Positions 14,474 to 22,668 are shown, numbered from the stretch's first letter. The stretch: DNA of 27,540 nt from UBA1231 sp045652765 (GCA_045652765.1 JAZOLG010000042.1:1-27540), one strand, 5' to 3'. Numbers and translations are program-made. Notes: generated by a model from the letters alone, not told the origin.

Positions 14474-15880
14474 CTATTTATTTTTATCACTTCGATAAGG
14501 AAGACGAATAAATTGTTTAATTAATTCTTTAAAGTTAAACGGAATTAACGGACTTAAATAAGAGCATTTAAAACTTTTTAAGAAACCAAGATATAATCCG
14601 AATAGAAATAGTGCAATGATTAATCCAGAAATTCCTAGAAAATAACTAACTAAAATCATTAATAATTTTACGATCTTATTAGCTAGAGCTAATTCATAAC
14701 TTGGTGTTATATAAGTACCTATTGCAGATAATGCTCCAAGTAATACAATTACTTCACTTACTAATCCAAGTTCCACTGCTATACCTCCAAGCACAATTCC
14801 CACAATCAATCCCATCGATTGTGACAAAGAGTTAGGTGTATGGATTGATGCCATTCGGACCATTTCGATAGTAATTTCTGATATTAATACTTGAAATAAA
14901 ATTATCGGTCTTGAAAATTCAACTTGCATAATGCCCTTAAAAATCGTATTAGAAAGATCAACTTTATTAATAAAGGAAAGCCAAAGGGGAACTAACAAAA
15001 ATGATGCTAAAATACCCAACATTCTCAAAATCTTTAAATAAGTTCCAGATAAAGGTGTTTGTCGATATTCTTCTGGTGCTTGTAAGTGATCAAAAAAGGT
15101 AGTTGGTGCCATCATTACCGAAGGTGATGTATCAACAATAATGCCAAACTGTCCTTGATACATGTGCGCAACAAGTGTATCTGGACGTTCAGTATAGCGA
15201 ACTGTTGGATATAAGGAAAAAGGTCTAGTTGTCAAAAGTTCCTCTAAAGCCTTATCTGTCATCGTTAGTTCTTCAACAGATATTTTATCAAGTCGTTCTA
15301 AACAACAATCCAAAGCTTTTTTATTAACTTTACTATTTAAATATATTACACAAATTAATGTTTTACTATAAGTGCCAATTTCCATTTTTTTAATAGCTAA
15401 ATCACCAGTTTTTATTCTTCTTCGTATAAGTCCAATATTAACAGCAATATTTTCTGTAAATCCTTCTTTGCTGCCTCTAACTACTTTTTCACTGTCAGGT
15501 TCATCCAATCCTCTTTGTGGATACTTTCTTAAATCAATAACAATTGCACGATCAGATTCATTTACAAGAAAAACAACTAATCCATTAAACACAGCATTAG
15601 TAAGTTCATAAAAATCATTAGTTGTACTTACATTAATACAAGACAAATTATTGTATACATAACTAAAATAGTCACTACCTGTAAATTTATTGTTGGTTTG
15701 AAAGAAATTCATCAATATTTGTGTTACTTCATCAGCATTAACCAAAAAGGTTGCTGAATAGATTAAATTAATTTTATTTTCAATTACTAATGTTTTTTTA
15801 CCAATATCAAAAACATTATTTATACCTAACAAGTCATCTAATACTTTCTCATTATATTTAAAATCTTTTTGTAATAACAT
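14474..15880 (-). CDS. spoVAF: SpoVAF, GerA-type spore germination membrane protein
   Basis: SpoVAF belongs to the GerAA-like family and sits in the spore inner membrane with the SpoVA channel, contributing to germination. The 468-aa protein has an N-terminal soluble part (about 1-250) with family blocks YPQRGLDEPDSEKVVRGSKE and FTENIAVNIGLIRRRIK. A membrane part (about 275-435) follows, with RPIILFQVLISEITIEMVR and SQSMGLIVGIVLGGIAVELG. It is only slightly shorter than the roughly 490-aa Bacillus protein. The start codon at 15880 is one base after the spoVAE stop, so it is tightly coupled. Being next to spoVAE identifies it as SpoVAF rather than a GerA receptor subunit, since no GerB- or GerC-type gene follows. 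Confidence 0.93.
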   Translation of the reverse strand: MLLQKDFKYNEKVLDDLLGINNVFDIGKKTLVIENKINLIYSATFLVNADEVTQILMNFFQTNNKFTGSDYFSYVYNNLSCINVSTTNDFYELTNAVFNGLVVFLVNESDRAIVIDLRKYPQRGLDEPDSEKVVRGSKEGFTENIAVNIGLIRRRIKTGDLAIKKMEIGTYSKTLICVIYLNSKVNKKALDCCLERLDKISVEELTMTDKALEELLTTRPFSLYPTVRYTERPDTLVAHMYQGQFGIIVDTSPSVMMAPTTFFDHLQAPEEYRQTPLSGTYLKILRMLGILASFLLVPLWLSFINKVDLSNTIFKGIMQVEFSRPIILFQVLISEITIEMVRMASIHTPNSLSQSMGLIVGIVLGGIAVELGLVSEVIVLLGALSAIGTYITPSYELALANKIVKLLMILVSYFLGISGLIIALFLFGLYLGFLKSFKCSYLSPLIPFNFKELIKQFIRLPYRSDKNK

Positions 15881-15881
15881 T

Positions 15882-16226
15882 TTATCCTTTAGGTTTAAAT
15901 ATTAAACTACAAATTAATGCCAATACAACTGCTATGCTAATACCAACACTAGTAGTTGATAATATCCCTTCCAATAGTTTTAAATATGTTGTAGCATTTT
16001 CTAATGCTCCATGAGTCATCGAATGACCAAAACTACATATTGGTAATAACGCTCCCGCTCCTGCTAAATCAATTAATTTATCATAAAGTCCAAATGGTTC
16101 TAATATTGAGCCTATCAAAACAAACAAAGTTGTAATATGAATAGGTAATAAATGTAAAAGATCTATCAACATTTGTCCTATCAAACATATTGCTCCACCA
16201 ATTAAAAATGCAAATACTAAATTCAT
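15882..16226 (-). CDS. spoVAE: SpoVAE (SpoVAEb-type) membrane protein
   Basis: This is a 114-aa integral membrane protein of the SpoVA complex, which moves dipicolinic acid and calcium across the forespore inner membrane. It has about three hydrophobic segments (4-22, 30-50, 90-110), with the family's GGAICLIGQMLIDLL opening and the central GAGALLPICSFGHSMTHGALE. It overlaps the end of spoVAD by 4 bases. Its opening block resembles that of SpoVAC, consistent with the known homology between SpoVAC and SpoVAE. The soluble SpoVAEa component found in Bacillus is not in this operon. Confidence 0.93.
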   Translation of the reverse strand: MNLVFAFLIGGAICLIGQMLIDLLHLLPIHITTLFVLIGSILEPFGLYDKLIDLAGAGALLPICSFGHSMTHGALENATTYLKLLEGILSTTSVGISIAVVLALICSLIFKPKG

Positions 16227-17230
16227 ACATCCACTCTTTCTAAACTAATTGCATGGGCAATACTTGGAATAGTTTCTTTTTGAGCCGTCATAATAGGATT
16301 CATTAAAGCACCCGTTGCGATAATCAATACTCTTGATAACTCTTTATTTTTAAGTTTCTTCACTATATAACTATATAAAACTATAGCACAACACCCACAA
16401 CCACTTCCACCTGCAAAAACATCTTGATTATTAATATCATACACTAATAATCCACAGTCATTATAATTATTTAACTCTATGCCTTTACTAGATATGCATT
16501 TTAAAAAAATTTCACTACCATATTTTGATAAATCACCTGTTAAAATCAAATCATAATAATCTGGTTTAATATCGAAGTCCTCCAAGTGACTAATAAATGT
16601 AAATGCTGCTGCTGGAGCCATTGTCCTACCTAAATCAAGCGGATCTTTTAGATTAACATCAATAACCTTACCAATTGTTGCTTTTGTAATTTTAATATCA
16701 CTTTTATTGTTTGAAATAATTCCCACACCTGCTCCTGTTACAGTTGATGTTAATGAATCAGGTTTTTGACCTCCATATTCTGTTGGATAACGAAATTGTC
16801 TTTCGCTAGTTGCATTATGAGAACTAGTCAAACATCCTACATAATTTCCAATTCCACTATCTACAAAAACTGAACCATTTATTAGACTCAAGACAGATGT
16901 TGAACAAGCACCATATAATCCAATATGACAAATATCATAATTACGCATTGCATAACTACTAACTGCTATTTGATTATTTAAATCACCCGAAAAGATTACT
17001 GATATATCACTATCTGTTATTTTTAACTTATTCATTACTTGTTCGATAGCATCTTGTTGTAGTCTCATTTCGGCTTTTTCCCAAGTATCTTCATTACAAT
17101 CTAAACTATTATAATAACAATCATAATAATATTTTAAAGGCCCCATATATTCTTTTGGTCCAACAACAGTACTAGAACCATTTAAATATACATTATCTAA
17201 TATAATACTACTCTTTCCAATTTTACGCAT
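16223..17230 (-). CDS. spoVAD: SpoVAD, thiolase-fold DPA-binding protein
   Basis: SpoVAD is the soluble, membrane-associated part of the SpoVA channel and binds dipicolinic acid in a thiolase-like fold. The 335-aa protein has the usual size. Recognisable blocks are NVYLNGSSTVVGPKE at the N-terminus, GLYGACSTSVLSL around C109 (the thiolase-type cysteine position), ATSERQFRYPTEYG and the glycine-rich GGSGCGCCAIVLYSYIV near the C-terminus. It overlaps spoVAC by 8 bases and spoVAE by 4, so the three are made together. Expected location is the forespore side of the inner membrane. Confidence 0.95.
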   Translation of the reverse strand: MRKIGKSSIILDNVYLNGSSTVVGPKEYMGPLKYYYDCYYNSLDCNEDTWEKAEMRLQQDAIEQVMNKLKITDSDISVIFSGDLNNQIAVSSYAMRNYDICHIGLYGACSTSVLSLINGSVFVDSGIGNYVGCLTSSHNATSERQFRYPTEYGGQKPDSLTSTVTGAGVGIISNNKSDIKITKATIGKVIDVNLKDPLDLGRTMAPAAAFTFISHLEDFDIKPDYYDLILTGDLSKYGSEIFLKCISSKGIELNNYNDCGLLVYDINNQDVFAGGSGCGCCAIVLYSYIVKKLKNKELSRVLIIATGALMNPIMTAQKETIPSIAHAISLERVDV

Positions 17231-17675
17231 ATATTATCCTTATTATATAAACAATGGTTGATACGACAAAGCTACTGGCAATACCAGCAACAATAATTGC
17301 TCCTGCCAGTTTGAAAAGATTAGTCAAAACTCCTAAGATAAATCCCTCACTTTTACTTTCTATTGCTGATGATGTCAAACTATTTGCAAAACCACTAATA
17401 GGAATAATCGAACCAGCTCCAGCGCTTTGACCAATCTTGTCGTATATTCCAAGTCCTGTAAACAATGATGCTAAAACAATTATTATAATTAACATAATTG
17501 TGTTTGATGTTTGCTCATCTAAATAAAATCTTTTTAACAATATTGTTCTAACTAATTCTCCAAATAAACAAATTAGTCCACCAACAATAAAAGCTTTAAT
17601 ACAATTCATAACAATAGGTCTTTTAATAGGGTTCTGTTTAATTATTTGTTCAAATTGTTCTTTATCTTTATTCAT
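17223..17675 (-). CDS. spoVAC: SpoVAC membrane protein
   Basis: SpoVAC is a channel-forming subunit of the SpoVA complex, described as mechanosensitive in Bacillus. The 150-aa protein has a short polar N-terminus (about 1-20) and roughly four hydrophobic segments, with AFIVGGLICLFGELVRTILL and GQSAGAGSIIPISGFANSLTS as family blocks. It follows sigF after 34 bases, the largest gap inside the operon, with TGAGGTGAT as ribosome-binding site. In Bacillus the spoVA genes also sit right behind spoIIAC but start with spoVAA and spoVAB; both are absent here. I found no clear sigma-G-type promoter in the gap. Confidence 0.95.
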   Translation of the reverse strand: MNKDKEQFEQIIKQNPIKRPIVMNCIKAFIVGGLICLFGELVRTILLKRFYLDEQTSNTIMLIIIIVLASLFTGLGIYDKIGQSAGAGSIIPISGFANSLTSSAIESKSEGFILGVLTNLFKLAGAIIVAGIASSFVVSTIVYIIRIIYA

Positions 17676-17709
17676 ATAATCACCTCAGTATATTTTTTGA
17701 ATAAAGTCT

Positions 17710-18300
17710 TTAATTATACAATCCTTCTTGACTAATTTTATTTTCGATACGTTTAATCATTCTTGATACTGTCGGTTGACTAACATTTAATATTTTACTT
17801 ATTTCTTTTTGGGAATATTTATTAACAATTCTTAGTTTATAAATTTGTAGTTCTTCCTTATTTAATTCAAGCTCAATAAATTTTAATTTAGGTGATAAAT
17901 ATAATTCTTCATTAAACTCAACTATTTCACTGTCAAGACTTTTTGCAAGCATGACATTATCGACTGATGTGCCAATAAGTTGTGATATTTCTTGTAAACT
18001 TAAATTATTTAATTTGTCTACTTTACTTTTTAATTTTAATAAATAATCACTAACTTTATAAGGAGTACTTTTACCATTTTCTTTTTTCATTTCACTTATT
18101 ATATATTTTGAAGCATAACTTATGAAATCACTATTGCGGGTAAAATCAAACTTATTACAAGCGTAAAGTAGCCCCATGAAACCAGCTTGCACTAAATCAT
18201 CAAATGATGCTTTACCATAATCTAACCTTCTTGCTAATTTATAAACTAGGTTTTTGTACTTATTTATAATAAATTCATACGATGTTAAATTAACTTTCAT
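17710..18300 (-). CDS. sigF: Sporulation sigma factor SigF (short form)
   Basis: SigF directs RNA polymerase in the forespore after asymmetric division. This 196-aa protein is clearly shorter than the roughly 255-aa Bacillus form. Region 2 is visible (about 8-75, with FDDLVQAGFMGLLYACNKFDF and SYASKYIISEM) and region 4 is intact, with a helix-turn-helix (about 150-190, YSQKEISKILNVSQPTVSRMIKRI). A residual region 3 with LSLQEISQLIGTS lies between them. The N-terminal extension and part of the region 3-4 linker are missing. Identity as SigF rests on position directly after spoIIAB, which it overlaps by 11 bases, and before spoVAC. SigG would be the alternative on sequence alone. Confidence 0.9.
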   Translation of the reverse strand: MKVNLTSYEFIINKYKNLVYKLARRLDYGKASFDDLVQAGFMGLLYACNKFDFTRNSDFISYASKYIISEMKKENGKSTPYKVSDYLLKLKSKVDKLNNLSLQEISQLIGTSVDNVMLAKSLDSEIVEFNEELYLSPKLKFIELELNKEELQIYKLRIVNKYSQKEISKILNVSQPTVSRMIKRIENKISQEGLYN

Positions 18301-18715
18301 GATATTTTTTAATCATTTCAACTTCTGTTTTTTCACCAACGATAGATCTAACTTTTAATTCATCCATAAATACTTCCATAATCGTAAATCCTAGACCTGC
18401 TCGATCTTCTGTTTCTTTTGTTGTAAATAGTGGCTCTTTGGCTTTTTCAATGTCCTCAATTCCAACTCCATAATCTCTAACAATTATTTTGATTATTTCA
18501 TTATCATAATACATTTCCATTTCCACCAACTCTTTGGCGTTTTTAGAATATCCATGAACAATAGCATTTGTTACCGCTTCTGATATAGCAGTCTTAATTT
18601 CATTTAAAATATTTACTTCAATTTTTAAATTAACTAAAAAACCCATCGCTACAGTTCTTGCAAAAACTACATTACAATTTTGAGCACTAAAAGCTACTTT
18701 CATATTATTTTTCAT
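18290..18715 (-). CDS. spoIIAB: SpoIIAB, anti-sigma-F factor and serine kinase
   Basis: SpoIIAB holds SigF inactive and phosphorylates SpoIIAA. The 141-aa protein is a GHKL-fold ATPase with the N box EAVTNAIVHGY, the G1 box VRDYGVGIEDIEKA and the G2/lid region TKETEDRAGLGFTIMEVFMD, all intact. TGGAGG lies 7 bases before the ATG at 18715. That codon shares its first base with the spoIIAA stop (TAATG), which couples the two and should keep their amounts matched, as the partner-switch mechanism needs. The gene overlaps the start of sigF by 11 bases. Confidence 0.95.
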   Translation of the reverse strand: MKNNMKVAFSAQNCNVVFARTVAMGFLVNLKIEVNILNEIKTAISEAVTNAIVHGYSKNAKELVEMEMYYDNEIIKIIVRDYGVGIEDIEKAKEPLFTTKETEDRAGLGFTIMEVFMDELKVRSIVGEKTEVEMIKKYHES

Positions 18716-19065
18716 TATGATACCTCCAAGTATTTTGTTGCATCGAGTTCACTACTCGCAACATGACATATTCTTTTTAAACCTGATAAATTAAAAATAC
18801 GCTCAATCATATCATTCATTGAACATACTATTATTTTACCCCTACGATTTTTTATTTGTGTATATCTTCCAATAATAAAACCTATTCCACTACTATCCAT
18901 AAAAGGAACTTGTTCTAAATTGATTATTAAATTCTTGATATAATATTTATCAATTATTTCAACCACTTTTCTTTTTAGACTTTCGATACTTGCTTGATCT
19001 AAATCTCCACTTAGCCGCATTATTAATGTGCTACTTTTAACAGACATCTGTACACTTAAACTCAT
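18715..19065 (-). CDS. spoIIAA: SpoIIAA, anti-anti-sigma factor
   Basis: SpoIIAA is the STAS-domain protein that, when dephosphorylated, binds SpoIIAB and frees SigF. The 116-aa size matches the Bacillus protein. The conserved phosphorylation motif FMDSSGIGFIIGRY is present with a serine at residue 58, the same number as in Bacillus subtilis. The surrounding blocks RLSGDLDQASIESLK and IINLEQVPFMD are typical. The ribosome-binding region AGGTGAGGTGG is strong. The phosphatase SpoIIE needed to activate it is not in this window. It is the first gene of a seven-gene run through spoVAF. Confidence 0.95.
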   Translation of the reverse strand: MSLSVQMSVKSSTLIMRLSGDLDQASIESLKRKVVEIIDKYYIKNLIINLEQVPFMDSSGIGFIIGRYTQIKNRRGKIIVCSMNDMIERIFNLSGLKRICHVASSELDATKYLEVS

Positions 19066-19085
19066 TTTACCACCTCACCTTTACA

Positions 19086-19094
19086 ATTGTACCA
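19086..19094 (-). promoter_or_regulatory. Candidate promoter of the spoIIA-spoVA operon
   Basis: TGGTACAAT on the minus strand has the form of an extended -10, 20 bases before the spoIIAA start codon. Its -35 region would lie in the T-run of the dacF terminator and is not a good match. A sigma-H or Spo0A-dependent promoter would be expected from Bacillus, but I could not find a convincing one. Confidence 0.4.
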
Positions 19095-19105
19095 AAAGAT
19101 TTTAA

Positions 19106-19144
19106 ACAAAAAAAGGTCTTCGACAATTGAAGTCAAAAACCTTT
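19106..19144 (-). terminator. Terminator between dacF and spoIIAA
   Basis: A 13-bp stem including two G-U pairs on the minus strand (19132-19144 with 19112-19124, 7-base loop) is followed by TTTTGTTT. It lies about 95 bases after the dacF stop, separating dacF from spoIIAA transcriptionally. The hairpin is also fairly stable on the + strand. Confidence 0.78.
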
Positions 19145-19240
19145 ATAAATTTTTAATTTTATTTTTGTATTTTTAAACCAAAGTTTGTAATATTATTATA
19201 TGTTTTCTATAAAGTTTTATAAAAATAGTTTTATTTGTCA

Positions 19241-20404
19241 TTAAAATATCTCTCTTAGAATATTTATAAATAATTCCCAAAAACTTAATTTAACTGGTTC
19301 TTCCAAGATATTTAGGGGTACTTTTCCCAATAATTTCCCATTTGTATATACTTCACATATTCCAATATCATCTGTTTCATAATTTTTTATTTTTTGATAG
19401 TCTAGTTTTAATTTTAAATCATAATCAGTGATTTTCTCATTTTTTAAAGTAACTGTTCCAAAATCTTTGGATAATACAATATTATACTGATTAGGTTTTA
19501 ACAATAAATCTTCATTTGTTTTAACAATTGTCCCTTTTTCCAATATTACTTGATATTGATAATTAGCAAAACCATAGTTTAAAAGTTCCAACGTTTTGCT
19601 TGTTCTAAAACCTACACTATCACATCCCATTACTACACTAATTAAACGCATTCCGTTTTCTTGTTTAGTACAAGTTAAACAATATCCCGCATATTCCGTC
19701 CAACCAGTTTTTAATCCATCAACACCAGGAATGTTTTTCACCATTTTATTAGTATTAACAAGCCAAAACTGTTTGGGTGTATCTTTTCTAATATAATCTT
19801 CATATTTGCTGGTATAAGTTAAAACCTCTGGATAATTATTAATTAATTGACTGGCAATAATAGCCATATCATAAGCCGTTGTATAATGAGGTGATGTTGA
19901 TGGTAAACCAGTTGCATTAGCATAACATGTATCATTTAATTTAAGTTCTTTAGCTTTATTATTCATAAGTTTTACAAAAGTCATCTCAGATCCACATATA
20001 GCCTCAGCCAAAGCAACTGTTGCGTCATTTGCTGATGCTATACATATACTTTTTAAAAGATCCTCAACTGACATTTGTTCACCAACACTTAAGAATATTT
20101 GTGAACCACCTTTAGATGCTGCATTCTTGGAAGTAGTAATCATTTGATCTAAAGTTAAACGTCCCTCATTTATTGCTTCAAATATTAATAATAAAGACAT
20201 TACTTTAGTCATACTAGCCATATGTAGTCTAATTTTTGAGTTTTCTTCAATTAATACTTTGTTAGTAGAAGACTCAATTAATATAGCAGATTTCGCAAGT
20301 TTATAATCATCATGTATGGTATTTTGATCTTCTGCTAAAACATTGATATTGGAAAGTAATAATATTGTTATACAAATAGAAAAGATAGTTAATAGTTTTT
20401 TCAT
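19241..20404 (-). CDS. dacF: DacF-type D-alanyl-D-alanine carboxypeptidase
   Basis: This is a penicillin-binding protein of the S11 peptidase family that trims D-Ala from peptidoglycan stem peptides. The 387-aa protein has a signal peptide (about 1-24, LLTIFSICITILLLSNINVLA). The catalytic motifs are SMTK (S64-K67), SAN (124-126) and KTG (232-234), followed by a C-terminal PBP5-like beta domain and a terminal amphipathic segment (SFWELFINILREIF) for membrane attachment. Naming it DacF rather than DacA rests on its place just upstream of spoIIAA, as in Bacillus, where DacF is made in the forespore and adjusts cortex cross-linking. TTAGGTGAAATA precedes the ATG. Confidence 0.9.
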   Translation of the reverse strand: MKKLLTIFSICITILLLSNINVLAEDQNTIHDDYKLAKSAILIESSTNKVLIEENSKIRLHMASMTKVMSLLLIFEAINEGRLTLDQMITTSKNAASKGGSQIFLSVGEQMSVEDLLKSICIASANDATVALAEAICGSEMTFVKLMNNKAKELKLNDTCYANATGLPSTSPHYTTAYDMAIIASQLINNYPEVLTYTSKYEDYIRKDTPKQFWLVNTNKMVKNIPGVDGLKTGWTEYAGYCLTCTKQENGMRLISVVMGCDSVGFRTSKTLELLNYGFANYQYQVILEKGTIVKTNEDLLLKPNQYNIVLSKDFGTVTLKNEKITDYDLKLKLDYQKIKNYETDDIGICEVYTNGKLLGKVPLNILEEPVKLSFWELFINILREIF

Positions 20405-20419
20405 TATTTCACCTAATTA

Positions 20420-20447
20420 ATTATATTCAAATATTATAACTTTATAC
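20420..20447 (-). promoter_or_regulatory. Candidate forespore-type promoter of dacF
   Basis: On the minus strand GTATA (20443-20447) and GAATATAAT (20420-20428) are 14 bases apart. They resemble the sigma-F consensus GYATA and GGnnAnAnT with one mismatch, though the spacing is slightly short. In such AT-rich DNA the match is weak evidence. A plain TATAAT at 20433-20438 is an alternative. Confidence 0.25.
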
Positions 20448-20450
20448 CAA

Positions 20451-20476
20451 AATAAAATAGACCCTAAGGTCTATTT
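20451..20476 (-). terminator. Terminator after ung
   Basis: AAATAGACC-TTAG-GGTCTATTT on the minus strand (9-bp stem, 20455-20476) is followed by TATTTTGG. The ung stop codon lies within the left arm. It ends the lipid kinase-ung unit. Confidence 0.75.
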
Positions 20477-21133
20477 ATTAATAACATTCCAGTTAATTTC
20501 AGCTAAATTATTTTTTCTAAAGAATTCATTAGTTTTTGAATAAATCTTACTACCAAAAAATCCTCGATTAGCAGATAATGGCGATGGATGAATTCCTTCT
20601 ATAATATAATGAATACTATTAGTAATTAGTTCTTTTTTTGTTTTAGCATAATTACCAAGCAATATAAATACAATTGGATGATTTTGTTGATTCAGTTTTG
20701 AAATTAAAACATCAGTAAACTGTTGCCATCCATAATTATGATGACTCATTGCATGATGTTCCTTGACTGTTAAAACTGTATTTAAAAGTAGTACTCCTTC
20801 TTTTGCTAAATCCGTTAAATCTCCGTGATTAGGAATTTTAATTCCTAAATCCGTATTTAATTCTTTATAAAGATTTCTTAAACTAGGTGGTATTTTTTCT
20901 CCCCTAGGAACACTAAAAGCAAGTCCCATTGCTTGATTAGGTTCATGATAAGGATCTTGTCCCAACAACACTACTTTAACTTTATCAATTGGTGTAAGTT
21001 TTAATGCTTTAAAAACATTATCCTGAGTAGGAAATATCGTTGTTGTTTTTCTTTCTTCTTCAATTCTTTTTAACAAAGTTTGAAAATAAGGTTTACTTGA
21101 TTCAATTGTTATAATTTGTTCCCAAGTTTCCAT
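20471..21133 (-). CDS. ung: Uracil-DNA glycosylase
   Basis: Ung removes uracil from DNA as the first step of base-excision repair. The 220-aa protein has the catalytic water-activating motif GQDPYHE (58-64), LAFSVP, LLNTVLTV and the DNA-intercalation loop HPSPLSANRGF (from residue 182), all characteristic of family 1. The usual LWG segment reads LLG (158-160), a mild change. Length is normal. Its ATG is one base after the lipid kinase stop codon, so the two are co-translated. Confidence 0.97.
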   Translation of the reverse strand: METWEQIITIESSKPYFQTLLKRIEEERKTTTIFPTQDNVFKALKLTPIDKVKVVLLGQDPYHEPNQAMGLAFSVPRGEKIPPSLRNLYKELNTDLGIKIPNHGDLTDLAKEGVLLLNTVLTVKEHHAMSHHNYGWQQFTDVLISKLNQQNHPIVFILLGNYAKTKKELITNSIHYIIEGIHPSPLSANRGFFGSKIYSKTNEFFRKNNLAEINWNVINK

Positions 21134-21134
21134 A

Positions 21135-22034
21135 TTATTCCTTAGGAAAAATCATCTTAATAACTTGTGGTAATACTTCAATATTTATTTTATCCCAATA
21201 GAAAATTTCACCATCAAGACATGCACAAAGTTGTTTTTCACCCTTAATAATCATTTTACTTTCTAAACGATACTCAACGATGTTTTTTAGTTTTGGGTTA
21301 TTAAGATGTAGTCCCTTTTCGTATTTTTTAATTAAACTTAAAAACTTTAATCGACCAATTTTATTTACAACAACCAAATCTAATTTTCCATCATTAACTT
21401 TTGCATATGGTGCACAGTTGTATTTTCCACCATAAAATTGACCATTTGCGGCTACAAGCAATAAAGAATTATATTCTTTTGTATTGTTATCAACAGTTAT
21501 AGTTAATTTATCACCAAGTTTAGAGAAAAAATTCTTAATGATTGCATTACGATAAGCTTTTTTTATACTCTTTGATTTCGCTTTAGAATTATTACAATCA
21601 TCATTTACTTTAGCATCAAAACCAATATTTATTTCATTTAAAAAATAATAATCATTAGCTTTACCAACATCAATTGATTTTAGTTCTCCATTTACTAAAT
21701 TTAAAACATTACTAAAATCCATTGGTCTAAATGTTTTAAGAAAGTCATTACAAGAACCAATTGGTATAATCCCAAAATGAGCATTAGGCTTACCTATGAT
21801 TCCATTAATAACATCAAAACATGTTCCATCACCACCGCAAGCATAGAAGATTGTTTCCTCTTCTAAATTGTTTGAGGCCTCATGCGCGACTTTATATGAA
21901 TCTCCTGGTGCTGATGTTATGTATATTTCATATGCGTCTGTTTTATTGACAAAAATTGATTCAATTTCTTTTCTTAATTTCTCACTACTGTCTTTTTGAC
22001 CAGCAGCAGGATTAATAATAAAATAGTGTTTCAT
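21135..22034 (-). CDS. Diacylglycerol-kinase-like lipid kinase (DgkB/YegS family)
   Basis: These enzymes phosphorylate diacylglycerol or related lipids at the membrane and recycle it into phospholipid synthesis. The 299-aa protein has the family opening (I)INPAAG, the nucleotide-binding motif ACGGDGTCFDVINGI (about 68-82), IPIGSCNDFLKTF (the GT/GSxND motif), NEINIGFDA and the C-terminal CLDGE. I chose the ATG at 22034 because TTGGAGAT lies just upstream; an in-frame ATG at 22064 sits inside the promoter region. Pairing with ung in one unit suggests no functional link. The lipid substrate is not proven. Confidence 0.9.
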   Translation of the reverse strand: MKHYFIINPAAGQKDSSEKLRKEIESIFVNKTDAYEIYITSAPGDSYKVAHEASNNLEEETIFYACGGDGTCFDVINGIIGKPNAHFGIIPIGSCNDFLKTFRPMDFSNVLNLVNGELKSIDVGKANDYYFLNEINIGFDAKVNDDCNNSKAKSKSIKKAYRNAIIKNFFSKLGDKLTITVDNNTKEYNSLLLVAANGQFYGGKYNCAPYAKVNDGKLDLVVVNKIGRLKFLSLIKKYEKGLHLNNPKLKNIVEYRLESKMIIKGEKQLCACLDGEIFYWDKINIEVLPQVIKMIFPKE

Positions 22035-22064
22035 AATATCTCCAATTATTATTTTATTTAGCAT

Positions 22065-22073
22065 ATTATATCA
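22065..22073 (-). promoter_or_regulatory. Extended -10 promoter of the lipid kinase-ung unit
   Basis: TGATATAAT on the minus strand lies 30 bases before the lipid kinase start. The -35 at 17-base spacing (ATGTAA) is weak. Confidence 0.6.
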
Positions 22074-22097
22074 TAATTATTCGATTTTTACATTAAA

Positions 22098-22649
22098 TTA
22101 AATATTGTTAGTATCAATAACAATATCTGCGTTATCAGCAATTTTATATGTTTTAAAATATAATTCTTCTTTTGGAATCCATTCATTAATAAAACGGGTA
22201 ATTAAATGGGGATTTCGTTTTTCTAAACGTTCTATTTGTAGATTTTCATCAACTGTTAAAAATACAAAATAATCATAATATTTTATAAACTTTGGATGAT
22301 GAGCATAAGTTCCTTCTATTATTAAAATACGATTATTTTCTATTTTATACTGATCTTTCAATGATTGAGTATTACAATCAAATGCTAAATATTCAAATGG
22401 TTGATTAGATTTAACTTTTAATAAAACATCATTTTCAAAACGATCATAATCAATGTTTCCGCCAATTTCTTTCATTCTCTCTTTTGTTTTTTGATCATTA
22501 CTTAAAAAGAAATGATCAAGATGAATCACCTCGGCATTTAGTAGTTTTTTTAATTCTAAAGACAGTGTCGTTTTACCACTTGCACATCTTCCATCAATCG
22601 CAATAATTCGATACTTATTTTTTCTTAAAAGTTCAATTAATTGTTTCAT
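22098..22649 (-). CDS. Uridine-kinase-like P-loop kinase
   Basis: The 183-aa protein belongs to the uridine kinase/phosphoribulokinase group of P-loop NTPases. The Walker A is GRCASGKTT (20-28), followed by VIHLDHFF (the Asp of the substrate-binding strand), NIDYDRFENDVL, LIIEGTYAHHPKF (the IxEG strand) and an arginine-rich lid (IERLEKRNPHLITRFINEW). These motifs match small uridine-kinase-like proteins of Bacillota that are shorter than true Udk (about 200-210 aa). The substrate could be a nucleoside or another small alcohol. It is monocistronic, with AGAAGG before the ATG and a promoter within the preceding terminator's T-rich tail. Confidence 0.8.
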   Translation of the reverse strand: MKQLIELLRKNKYRIIAIDGRCASGKTTLSLELKKLLNAEVIHLDHFFLSNDQKTKERMKEIGGNIDYDRFENDVLLKVKSNQPFEYLAFDCNTQSLKDQYKIENNRILIIEGTYAHHPKFIKYYDYFVFLTVDENLQIERLEKRNPHLITRFINEWIPKEELYFKTYKIADNADIVIDTNNI

Positions 22650-22668
22650 ATATTATACCTTCTATAAT

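Noticed and set aside
19066..19240. Sigma-H promoter for spoIIAA (AAAGGTTTTT with CGAAG downstream)
   Set aside because: The -10 half reads GAAG instead of GAAT and both halves lie within the stem of the dacF terminator, which explains the sequence better.
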